In this document: one piece after another, positions 22,798 through 32,922 of the stretch
Position numbering within the stretch: position 1 is the stretch's first letter
Layout: each line of letters starts with the position of its first letter
NCBI RefSeq assembly: GCF_000711695.1
Contig: NW_013547017.1
Coordinates: 124,001-188,000, forward strand
Source of the DNA: Tilletiaria anomala UBC 951
Lineage: Eukaryota > Basidiomycota > Exobasidiomycetes > Georgefischeriales > Tilletiariaceae
Length of the DNA stretch: 64,000 nucleotides
Reading direction: 5' to 3'
Notes under the pieces: generated by a model
Told to the model about the DNA's origin: nothing
What the model saw: the letters and a program-made list of their open reading frames with translations, nothing else
Databases searched by the model: none
Made by a program: the position numbers and the translations under genes

Positions 22798-23990
22798 GAT
22801 TAGCAGACGTCATACAATGTAACGACCGTCTTGAGCGGATGTCCCGGCACGAGGCTCTCCCAAGCGCTACTAAACAGCTTGCACTGGCAGGCCGCAGGGA
22901 CTTTGACGCCCATGCTTTTACCTCGGGACAAAATGTCTTGGATGGTGTCGTCGCTGGATGACTTGATCGAGCCTGCGCCTCTCGGCTCGATGTTGGCGGT
23001 GATGCGGTTCAGTCCGTTGTCGAGGTCGAAGCGTGCGTCGGCCTGGGAGAATGCAGTGACTTAGAGCATAAATGAGCCGTCTCTACTCGCCTTGATGAAC
23101 ATATTATGTTTCTTGCCCGCAATTGCGGTTGCATTTGCATTTGCAGTTGCAGTCGCAAGCGCAGCCACAGCGATGCCTGTCGGGCTGTCCGACAGAATGA
23201 CCATGTACGGCGCCACGTCGTCGGCGATCTGCAACAGCACCGTCTTCAGGCTGATTTATTAAACGAGCTGAGCGGCGTCACGCCCATGGTGTTGCCAACG
23301 CCGTACATGGACGCCTCGTAGCTGCTGGGAGTGTACGTGATCAGTGCACCTTCATCCCGTCTTGGAGCTCGCGCGAGACAACCGTGCTGCCTTCTGCGCA
23401 CCGTCGGTTTTTATTTTTGCAGTTGATATTTTGGTAGTTGTTCGGGTGGTAGTTCTCCCAGTCTTGCACGTCTGCATCGTACGAGGTGAGCGTCTTCCAG
23501 CCATTAGCGGGGAGCAAAGCGAGAGACGCATCACAGAGCGGTCAGCCAGCAACTTGCGTGCGCAAAGCCGTGCCACCATCATATTGACTCATTCCTTGTG
23601 CGGAGGCTCGTGGATCTCCCCGTTACCACTGTAGGTCGACATGTTAGCCGGTACGGCCGGTACATTGGCCAGATTGGCATTCTTCATTTTATCCACAATC
23701 TCCATCAGAGCGTTCGCAGTCGGATTGTGCCACCAACCCGCCTTGAGCTCGCCGCCGAGGAGTTGGGCTCTTCAATTTATTCCTTGAGTCTATGCTCGTC
23801 CCACTTCCAATTCTGGTAGGCGTTTCGCGAAAGGTAGAGGTAGATCTTGATATTGTCGTTGTCCAAGTAGACATTCGGATCGATGGACGGGATGTAGATG
23901 CCCCTCGGCGCGAACTTGCCAACCTTGCGACTTTTCCGCGGCCTGAGCTGCAAGTCGTCCATAATGAGGTTAATCTCGTGGTGGTCTGAG
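22798..23990 (-). pseudogene. decayed gene of unrecognised family
   Basis: A run of minus-strand fragments with protein-like character in changing frames. In order: PRGIYIPSIDPNVYLDNDN with YLYLSRNAYQNWKWDEH; GGELKAGWWHNPTANALMEI; ANGWKTLTSYDADVQDWENY; SYEASMYGVGNTMGVTPLSS; IADDVAPYMVILSDSPTGIA; KKHNMFIKASRDGSF; and an intact-looking end with FDLDNGLNRITANIEP and VPAACQCKLFSSAWESLVPG followed by a stop at about 22798. Several frame changes and stops interrupt it, and gaps between pieces are too short for introns. I do not recognise the family; aromatic, Asn-rich composition and paired Cys would fit a secreted protein. More 5' sequence may extend to about 24150. It lies just beyond the DUF1295 stop. 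Confidence 0.6.
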
Positions 23991-25313
23991 TGAGTGAGGA
24001 GTGTGATACGTCAGCAATGTCACGCTGAGCCTATGGTTAGCGTTAGGGCAGTACGTAATGTGATCAAAGTGGTAGTACTCTATCGGATGACGCTCAAGCT
24101 CCGCCAATGGTCCTTCTGGTGACCATGACCTGCGGAGTGGCATGTTCAAAGCTTTCAGCAAGCACAACTCAAGGCCCTACTAAGCCTGAATCATGAAGAA
24201 GATGAGCGCATCTTGCAACATCGATCTTGGACGGTTCCTCGAATACAGCGAACCTGAATCAGTTGGCCGTTTGATCAAACGTGAGGCGGTCAGCAAAGAA
24301 CGTAAAGGGCCAACCCGTCTTGTTGTAATAGCACATTTCGGGTGCTCACTGCCAATCTCGCACTCAGCACAGACCTGCCGTCTTTTCGCGCTCGATATCG
24401 CTTCTCCATGTCAGCTTGAGGAGCAGGCTCGACGGTCAGACATGCGGATAGAAATCCGAGAGGAGGCGGAAGAGAGGATAAACCTGGTAGAGATGGCCCT
24501 TGAACATCCGCTATACGTTCCACCTCTCTTGTGTGCATGTATGTTCGAGTGCGCAAGCTGCTCCCGCTAGCATCGGCGGTGCCGAAGAAACCGAGGAAGA
24601 GCAACATTTTATTCGATCATGGTGGACTGGCGCCTGTTTGACTCGGCACTCAGCGCAGCTCTCGGCGCTTGCCATGCCATGTCCTCTGCCAATACATAAC
24701 TGGACTCTATGTGCAACGTCCCTTTCTGCTCTCCTGGCGAAACGTTGGAAAAGGAGAGGAGTGAAGCCAGGTGTTGTTGGTTGTGCTTGCCAGTTGCAAC
24801 GCAATACGGGGCAAGGACTTGAAGGTATCTTCACTCTCCAGGCACCGATTGACGGATATTGTCACACCCTTTCTCCTGCGTATTGCGTGAGATAGTGCTT
24901 GACCAGCGCTGCGTCGTTCACCAAGCGACGACCCGTCTCATCCTCATCGAAAGCCACCCCGCGTCATCCCTAACATTGATCCAGGGATCTTCCGCGCTGC
25001 TGGCCCTTTGTAGTCGTGCACCTCCTGCGCGGTCGTGCCTGGCAGCCTGACGATCTAAGCTAGCTCATCGGCAGTCTACTCTCGCTTTTCCACTATAGGC
25101 AGATAGTTAGGTCCAAGTACTTGGTCCTCAACTCCTTTCGTTTGCCTGTTCAGCATCTCTCCCCAATAAAACTCTTCTTTCTGGTGTCACACAAAAACGA
25201 TGCATTTTTACTTTGTTGGTCCAACTCAACCTCGCGCTCATATCAGGGACGTACATTGTCCATGTGCAATTATAGCTAACATTTCGCACACTGGCAGTGT
25301 TTCTCTTCAGAAA
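23991..25313. other. gene-free stretch
   Basis: About 1.3 kb with only short frames. 23991-24170 (minus) may be the extreme 5' end of the decayed gene. The rest shows no recognisable product, repeat or RNA. Confidence 0.4.
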
Positions 25314-27301
25314 TCAGGAAGGGGACGGTGACCTCAACGACAACGCTGCTGCTGGAGACATCACAGAGTTGTGCTGTCGCTGTGTGTCTGTGCCGCCTCT
25401 CATCGGCGTTACAAACGGCGACGCCACCTGTCGGCGGTGCGTGGGTGACACGCCTGTCGGAAATGAGCTCTGTGGCGGCTGCAAACCCAGAGGCGCATCA
25501 AGCTGTTGAATTGCTTGCCCATGGCCGCACCGCGTTGTCGATTCCGGCGAGGCCACCACCATCCAGTTTGCGCCAATAGCAGGGAAGCAATCCAAACTTG
25601 CAGCCTCTTGCGGCGGTGGCCGAAGACCAAAGCCATTCACTGGAGATGTAAACGCACGTCGATGGGGGTGGGTGTAAGGGGAAGGATGGGCCAAAAGTGG
25701 CTGTTGTTGTCGAGCCTCCCGTCTGTCAAGCAGGTTGATGGCAACCTGCAGCTCGGCTTGGTAGGTTGACATCTGCGCCTTCAGTTGATGTCTTTCACTC
25801 CCAGCATTGTCCAAGGGTTCCTGTTTTGGCAGCTCCTCAACCCGTAGCAGTTGCTGCCGTCGCTTGCACCGCTCTCGCTGATGCGACTGCAATGTATCCC
25901 TGCTGATGGGAGCCCCGCCCGTGCGAAAACGTCGGCGAGCACTGCGAGGCGGCTTCGAAGGGTTCAAACCAATGTCGGTCGAAGCTGAAAGCTGCGCCGG
26001 CTGTAGGAGCGCAGCGACGCGTGCATATCCCTGCTCATCATCAGCTGCACCTCCCCCGAATCGCGTGTCAGTGCTGAGCACTGCGTCTGCGCTGTCCTTA
26101 GGCTTGGTCGGCGCTTCTACTGTGGCTTTGCGCTCCAGAACCAAGTCACCGTAGCCTGACTGGCCAGGCGTGATGCACTCTGAGGGGAAGGACGGTCCGA
26201 AGATGGGTACGAGCAGGTGTCGTATCGGGAATGTGCATCGACGCGCCAGAGCTTTTGCGATATCTATTGGCAATTACGACAAGTCCAGTCACACACTGTC
26301 AGATACTTGCTATGCGGAATAAAATCTCTTCATCTGGAAATCGGTTTTGGCACCCACTGTAAGGCACCCAACTTCCCTGGATCTTCAATGTGCCACCACG
26401 GATCTTGCGGACGACTGCGTCGAGCTCTGGATAGATTTCGACGAGGCGCACAATCTCGTCTGGACAGGCAACAGGTCAAGGCGCGAGAGCTGTCAGCACA
26501 CGCAACCAAGTGAGAGACCAAGAAATAGAAATTACTTTTGGTATTGCTGACGGCGCGCCAGATGCCGGTGAAGTGCACGTAGCTATTCTCTGCATCGATC
26601 ATGAACAGCTTGTCTTCTGCAACGTACTCATATACGGGAAGATATCCGCGTGGATCCATGCTCGTATTGTAACGCTTGTACTCGAAGGGATAACCCGAGG
26701 TTTCGAGCAGCTTGGGAGGGCCGATGGCACTGTGTTTGAAGTCTTGTACCAGCTGATGCATCGTCGGGCCTCTGCTGGTGCTGCTGCGACTGTTGGTAAC
26801 AACCCCAGTCCTCGGATTCGCTCGGATTGCAATCTCGCTCTCCTGTACAGAGGCCGCCGGGAGTGATGAAGATGCTGAAGTTTGCCTAACCCGCCATTCT
26901 TGTTGATCTTGCGTTGGCTCTCTCCTCTGCGGACGCCCAGGCCTGCGTGTTGCCGACATCGATCGGTCTTGGGTGATTTCGTCCGCTTTAACTGGCGCGT
27001 CGACCAGTGCCGCTGCACCGCCCGAGGTGTCGAGCTTGAGGCCGCCTGGACCACAACCCACGTCTTTGCGGTTCAGCGTATAGTCCGTGCGGATGCGAAG
27101 CGCCCGACGGGAGCCTTCATTGTACTTGCTACAATCTGTCGAGCGTTGCTGCTGCAATGATACGAGCTCCGGCCGATGCAGCTCTTTTGCAACCCAATGG
27201 TCCGTCTTGAAGCTTGTCATAGCGGTTGCTGCCAGTTCTCCCTTGTGCCACCTATGCTGTTGCATGCTGAAGAGCCACTCCAAGTTGCATGTCGAGAGCA
27301 T
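25314..27301 (-). CDS. Xbp1-type APSES/KilA-N DNA-binding transcription factor
   Basis: Exons 27301..26536, 26459..26358 and 26263..25314; 605 residues from the first ATG (the start is uncertain; an upstream exon is possible). The DNA-binding domain spans both introns: YVHFTGIWRAVSNTK, then NEIVRLVEIYPELDAVVRK and IRGGTLKIQGSWVPY, then NIAKALARRCTFPIRHLLVP with FGPSFPSECITPGQ. That order, with RGG-x-LKIQG-x-W-x-P and the FGP-x-FP end, is the Xbp1-like branch of APSES proteins rather than the Mbp1/Swi6 type. No ankyrin repeats follow, only a basic coiled segment (QSHQRERCKRRQQLLR) and a Pro/Gln/Ser tail. Family role: nuclear regulator of stress, quiescence or development; its targets here are unknown. 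Confidence 0.82.
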
Positions 27302-28474
27302 CTCCAAACGAAATGCTTATATATCGTCTCAGGAAGGAAAGTTCCAGATGAGACGCTGCTGGCTTTCTCAGTGCAGTACACACACAACAGTGTGGCAGAG
27401 AATATCGAATCCGGATCTGGGCAGACGCTGTCACTCAGCAAAGCACTGCTGTCCCCCTTCCTTTTGCGAGCGCTGTCCCCGCGATGCAGATGCTGGACAG
27501 CTGGCCTGAGCGCTGTGGCTCATCGATCAGTTGAAGAATTATGGGGCGACAGAGAGCATGGGGCAGAGACGAGAGCGCTCGGGCCTGCATCAGAAGATCA
27601 AATGTTGCATTCCGCCTTGCTCGCTCAGCTGCGTGATGACCAAGCTTTCTTTATCAGTATAGGGAGAAACAAAGCAGCGGTCTGCGGGGCATCGCCGTCT
27701 CGTCCAGCAAAGAACACCATCTGTCCTCATCTGGCGGCTGCAGATTCTGCTTTGTCGTATCGGTGCTCGAGGAACAGAGCAGCTCATCATCTGCATGATG
27801 CCCTAATCGATGCGCAAAGCGTCTGCGAAACATGAAAGTGCCGGATCCCTTGTTTATGATTTGAAAGGGATGAACTATTCCTCGTACCTTTCGCCTTTCG
27901 GCCGGCGGCAAGATGCTTTCTTTGGCGGGTGCATCGATCCTGGAGGCGTCAATCAAGCGAGGATATTGTAAGTGGGCAGGGCGCTTGCGTAGAGAAAGGG
28001 CCACTAAGGCGATGATGGAAAGATTACTCGTCAACGTCACCTTTGAGGGGACGGAGCGATATTGTCTAAGGCGGTGTGTTGCCAGCCGGAGCGGCAGGTC
28101 AAACACGAAAGTGTTAGTAATTTGAATGTCGGAGCCAGTAGTTCTTTAATAGCACCGCGTTTTGTCAATTTTCCAGGTGGTTAGGGGAGAGCATCTTTCA
28201 GTGACGCTGCGTGGTGGCCGGAAGTGCCCACTAAACAAGAAATTGAACGTGGCAGTGGGATCATGATTATAGCAAGCGGTGGCAGCATCTCGTGTCATCC
28301 TTGCATGTTGTGCGACGCTTGGTGCATGGTTTTGATCAGTGCACACATCGAATCAGAGTCCACTGAGGTCCCGAGAGGCACTACAAACACATCCGATTGC
28401 TGCATTGCTGTTGTGTGCGTGAGAATGAATGACTGAATGAACGTCGCCCTTAGGAAGAGCAGGGGAGCGTCATC
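27302..28474. other. upstream region of APSES gene, downstream of U1-70K
   Basis: About 1.2 kb. Open frames exist on both strands, but none has recognisable content. It probably holds the APSES promoter and leader and the U1-70K 3' UTR. A 5' exon of the APSES gene could hide here. Confidence 0.35.
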
Positions 28475-30063
28475 TCAATATCGTGGACGTTTCGCCGGTG
28501 GTGCATCAAAGCCACCACGTCCGCCATAGCCGACTCAATAGTGGAGCGCAAAGGTTAGATATGTCAGCATCAAAATCTCAGGGGAGCGAGCATTTCGGCA
28601 AACATCACCCACCTCCACCACCTCCAAAGCCACCCATTGGCGGGAATCTGAGCGTGGAGTAGATGATTCAATGGTCAGTTGCCCGATTGCAGTCCGAAAT
28701 GGGAAGAGTCCAAGTAACTCACGCCCCACCAGGCGGCCCATACCCTCCACCTTGTGGGGGGCCTCCATAGCCCCCTCCTCCACCTCCACCAGGCGGGCCG
28801 TTGAAGCCTGCGCTGAAACCTCCTCTGCCGCCTCCATATCCGCCGCCGCTACCTCCCGGTGGGCCAGCATAACCTCCTCGCCCTGGTCCACCTGGCCCGC
28901 CGAACCCTCCGCGCGGAGCGAAACCGCCTCCTCTTCCTCCCATCCCGCCTCGGAAGCCGCCTCCACCTCTGAAGCCGCCTCGGAAACCACCACGGAAGCC
29001 TCCTGCACGTACGGTAGAAGATGTGTATGTAGTCCCATCAGTCAGTGCAAGGACGCCAGAAACTGTCTCGTGTCATTATGATCGACGCACCTCCCATGAA
29101 AGGCTCCGGCTCGACAGGTTTTTTTGGTTTGCGCGCACTTCCGCCTAGTCCGCCTCCTAGTCGCATGGGTTTCCACCCTGTGACAGTCCTTCCCCGCTCA
29201 ACATCGACGAGTATCCGTCTCCCTCGAAGCTTCATCCCTTCTGCCGATTTGTACGCGGCTGCGAGGGCCAACGCAAGGGCAAAAGGAGGAGATAACGGGG
29301 GAAAGGACGAGGTGAGGGGGTTCAGCATATGAGTCCCTGCGAGTCATCTAGAACAGCTGTTATGTCACACACCTCGCATGTCCTTCTCTCGCTCATACAC
29401 AATGAAAGCGTATCCTCTGCTCTTGCCCTCTTGGTCTGTCACGAGCCTTACGACTTCAATTGGCCCATACCGATCAAATTCTTTCCGCAAGTCGTCTTCG
29501 GCGACCTCATAAGACTGGAACCCAAAAAGTGCATGGTCAGCAGCAATCAGATATGTATGAGATGCAAAGTGCGATAGCTGGACGCACAAGTCGACCGATG
29601 AAAAGGGTCTTGAAAGGATCACCAGTCGTGTGCGCATCTTCTTTGGGATTATCTGAAAGGCGTAGGGGGAGCCAGGTGCATCGCGCAGGTTAGGCAAATG
29701 TGCCTACCAGAAGCAAATCAATGAACGCCTTTGTGAAACGAAAGACTCACAAGTGTCAAGCCCACGCTTCTTTTCCTCCTCCACCTGCTTCTTCTTCTCT
29801 TCCCGCCTGATCTCTCGCTTGGTCTGCTCCGTAAGGGAGAACTTCATATCTGCATCCGCGTCTGTCGCCTCTCCGCGGTCCGCAGCTTCCTGCTTGACTC
29901 TCTCGAGGACTTCTGATACCCCCGTGAGCTTGCGTGCCTTTTTGGGGTTTGCATTCTCAGGCTTTGCCATGGGATTCTTGTCATAGTGCAATGGCGTCAC
30001 ATAGTCCACCGGCGGTCGTGGCGTGAAGAGCCGCTGTAGATTCGGCGGCAGCATGTGCGTCAT
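28475..30063 (-). CDS. SNP1: U1 small nuclear ribonucleoprotein 70 kDa (U1-70K)
   Basis: Seven exons: 30063..29751, 29652..29588, 29514..29373, 29258..29091, 29002..28723, 28647..28613, 28533..28475; 353 residues. The N-terminus [19 protein letters not shown] matches the U1-70K start that wraps the U1 core. The RRM carries RNP2 TLFIGRL and RNP1 SRGYAFIVY, then the family signature [20 protein letters not shown]. The tail is Gly/Arg-rich (many RGGF and GGPGG units) and ends PPAKRPRY. Role: binds U1 snRNA stem-loop I and defines 5' splice sites. The last donor was taken as GTGGGTGATG because it alone joins in frame to the conserved basic end. The Gly-rich repeats make exon 5 low in complexity. 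Confidence 0.92.
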
Positions 30064-30553
30064 CTTGGCTGAATGAGGCGAGCTGCGCTCTCAACAAGCG
30101 CTGCTGGCTGGTTTTGTTCGGTTTGGCCACGATGGCGTTGCAGATCACAGCTGTTCAAATGAGAAGTGAGAAGACATGTCTGCATGAGCAGCTGGCTGTC
30201 AGGGTGATTTTCTGGCTTATTCGAGGTCGTATTCTCTCTCTTCTGCTCTCTCTTCTTCGGCGGTTTGGCCCCCACCCGCCAAAGGCACGCCTTGCGAAAC
30301 GGCTCGCGCGGCCACGCCTCTCATACTTGTCACCTGCCGCGTGTACATTTAGCAGCTAAGGTCTTCACTCTCACACTTGTATCCATTGAAATGGAAAGCT
30401 CACAGTACACACCAGCAATGTAAGCGACTCTGCACCCATCTACAATCCGAGTCTTGCGAGTATCACGCTTTAGCCTGAATCCCCAAAGCGCATGCTTTAA
30501 GGCCTGGTCTCCGTCCAGTAATTGAATCGGGAGAAGTGATTCAACGTTCAACA
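30064..30553. promoter_or_regulatory. divergent promoter, U1-70K / INO80F-like gene
   Basis: 490 bases between two divergent ATGs; no gene seen. Confidence 0.45.
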
Positions 30554-31094
30554 ATGTCCGCGTCGGGACCAGGAAAACACAAGTCAAAGGCATACAATTC
30601 GAGCGTAGCCATTCAGAGCGACGCAGCCAAGTACAGATCCAAGTACAAGGAGCTCAAGAAGAAGTGCAAGGAGATTGAAGTAGTGCGTGCTAAGCGGCGC
30701 CTGCGTCGTATGCTTCGTCATATTATGTTGACTTCTCGCTACGTCTTGTCGTAGGAAAATGACAGAATGCATGCCAAGACATTGAGGTTGAAGCGCAACA
30801 TTCAACGCATGCGGCTGGAGCGAGCGTGAGTCTCTCAAAAGGCACGTTGCACCCGTAGAGCCCGCTCATGACGGTACTATGTGATGCAGACTGCTGTACG
30901 AAAAGATGGAGGCCGAGATCGCAGCGATAGAGCGGCTAGGCGTCAATCCGGATCAAGCACGAGAACAAGGCGGGTCTTCGTGGGTCTTATCGCAAGCATC
31001 ATTACCGCCAGGCAGGCAGCGATCAGATCATCTTTCGCCAGACGAAGACGCGTTATTGGATGGCCCAGACACACTCAACGGCCGAGGGCACTGA
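30554..31094 (+). CDS. small coiled-coil protein, INO80 subunit F/TFPT-like
   Basis: Exons 30554..30679, 30755..30825 and 30890..31094; 133 residues. After a short Ser/Gly start, the joined core reads KYRSKYKELKKKCKEIE, then ENDRMHAKTLRLKRNIQRMR and LERALLYEKMEAEIAAIERL. This is a heptad-rich, basic helix that resembles the INO80 complex subunit F (TFPT) domain. The rest is polar and acidic (DHLSPDEDALLDGPD). If so, it is a nuclear chromatin-remodelling subunit. The assignment rests on a short helix and is moderate. It starts divergently from U1-70K and converges on RRP36 (139 bp between stops). Confidence 0.7.
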
Positions 31095-31233
31095 TTCGAT
31101 CGAAGGCCTGTGATCGCCCAGCAAGTGGTAGTCATGAAGAGCATCTCGGCTTGCAGTACAGCGATTGCGTATTATATGGTACAGTTGACGAATAAGGCTA
31201 CATGGATCATCGTAGAGGGCAGAAGAGCGGGAG

Positions 31234-32451
31234 TCACGAACTTGTCTTCAGTCGCTTCGGTTGAGGCGCTGCCGCTGATCTGGACGGCCCAGAAGCCCTG
31301 GCGTCCGTGAATGGAAGAGTCTTTCGTTCCTTGGCCGCATTCTTCTTTCTCCGTTTCTCCATCGCCTTGCGAAGCTTCCTCTTCGCCGAGCTAGAGCTCT
31401 CTGCGCTCTCCTTCGGCCCGCCCGAGAGCTGCTCGAACTTTTGCTTGAGCAGCAGCTCCTTCTTTTCAGATTTCTTCAGGTAGAAAGGCTGCAAACCCGC
31501 TTTGACACGCTCCTTGTTCTTCTGTTTCTGCTCTTTGTCAACCATTTCCTCGCGTGTGCGGCGCTCGCGCTCGGCCGCCTTGCTTTCGGCTCGGCGTAGA
31601 GCCATCTCTACCCGCTCGCGCTCTTGGCGGATCTGCAGCGCATACTCCGACCTGGCTTTGGGGCCGGCTTGCGTCCGTTCTTTTGCTTTGAGAGAAGACA
31701 GCGTAGAGCGCAAGGTCGTGATTTCTTGTGACATCAAGTCGTTCACAAAGCCATATGACTTGTTGAACAGGTCTTTGTTGAGAGGCCCGGAGGTCAGAGA
31801 GGAGAATCGCGGATCTCGTCGTTGCTGCATGGTGGAATCAAGCCAATAATTAGCGTCCAATGCTGCGGGTAGTGAGAATGTCTGCTTGACTTACCACCTT
31901 TGCTGTCTCAACGACCTCCCTTCGTCGCCCTACTGGCTTGCGCGAACTGACTTCCGTAGGGCTGCAGATAAGCATTAGTCAGGGTCGCAATTACTTCATC
32001 AGGCAGGCCCCGAGAATTGCACCCACGCATGCTTATCACTTCGTTGCCCTAATTCATGTGCTTTTCTTTTCCGTTGAATTGCTTGCTCCCGTAGATCAGA
32101 GCGGCGAGAGATTTCAACCTCCTGATCAACCCCTTCGCGAAGACTACCTATCTTGCCACTCGTCTGGCTGGCGCGGGACAGCTTGCCTCTCGCCTTGAGC
32201 AACGATTCGAAAGGAAGAGCTGCAATACCTACAAAGGTGACAAAGTTCTCAGTAGAAATTTGCACGCAAGACGCATGCAAGCACTAACTTTTCTTTAACT
32301 CAGCCTCTTGCTTTTCTTCCTGAGACTCGAATGAAGATTCGCCATTGTCGCTTGAGCCGTCATCTTCGCCACTCGAGGGAAGGACGTCCTCGTCTGACCC
32401 AATGTACTGGCCAAAAGCGCCGGAGCGCCCGTCTTCCTCCTCGTCCGACAT
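31234..32451 (-). CDS. RRP36: rRNA biogenesis protein RRP36
   Basis: Exons 32451..32289, 32228..32027, 31961..31895 and 31824..31234; 340 residues. An acidic N-terminus (MSDEEEDGRSGAFGQYIGSD) leads to IAALPFESLLKARGKL, then KHAPTEVSSRKPVGRRREVV across intron 2, and RRDPRFSSLTSG and FNKSYGFVNDLMSQEI. This is the full ordered signature of Rrp36 (KHAP-x-E-x-SSKRPV-x-R, RDPRF, YEFL-x-D). The C-terminal half is a long charged helix and ends in Lys/Arg-rich nucleolar-type sequence (KRLKTSS). Role: early pre-rRNA cleavages in 40S assembly. Divergent from SPC105 with 471 bp between them. Confidence 0.92.
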
Positions 32452-32922
32452 TCTCTCTTCAATGCTTTTCACACAGAAAAGTCTTTCAACGCGACAAGGG
32501 CTCTTAAACAAACCACGAAGATGTGTCCTATGGCGAAAACCAAAGTCTGGACGTGGGTAGTCGGAGTCAATACCAATCCCGACAACCACTAGATCAGGAA
32601 AGTCTGTTCACGAGACTCTGATCAAGAGCCACGCACCAATTTTTTTTTGATGTCACGTGCTCTGAGTTTCACGTGCTACGCGCCTCAATCAAGCGCGTTG
32701 ACACTCAACTCAATGCAAGCACCATTACCAAACACATCTGCTTGCTGTCGTGTGGAGATGAGAGACGATCAGTCGAGCATCTATCTTTTGGACACTTCCC
32801 TCCACCTCATGCAAAATCATCAAGCGTACTCTCTTCGTTGGCGCCAACCGCATGGTTGTACTTGCAGGAGAGAAGCACTGGTGCCTTCACATCTGTACAG
32901 CTAACACGAAGAACGCCGCAAG
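32452..32922. promoter_or_regulatory. divergent promoter, RRP36 / SPC105
   Basis: 471 bases between two divergent starts. It contains a T8 run near 32640 and two short TCACGTG/CACGTG-like boxes (32654-32675) that could be bHLH-type sites. No gene. Confidence 0.45.

Noticed and set aside
23118-23160. TTGCATTTGCAGTTGCAG-type repeat
   Set aside because: A short degenerate microsatellite inside the decayed gene, encoding an Ala/Asn/Thr stretch; not a separate element.
27176-27835. 219-codon plus-strand frame upstream of the APSES gene
   Set aside because: No recognisable content, overlaps the APSES 5' coding region and promoter on the other strand, and lacks splice or start context.
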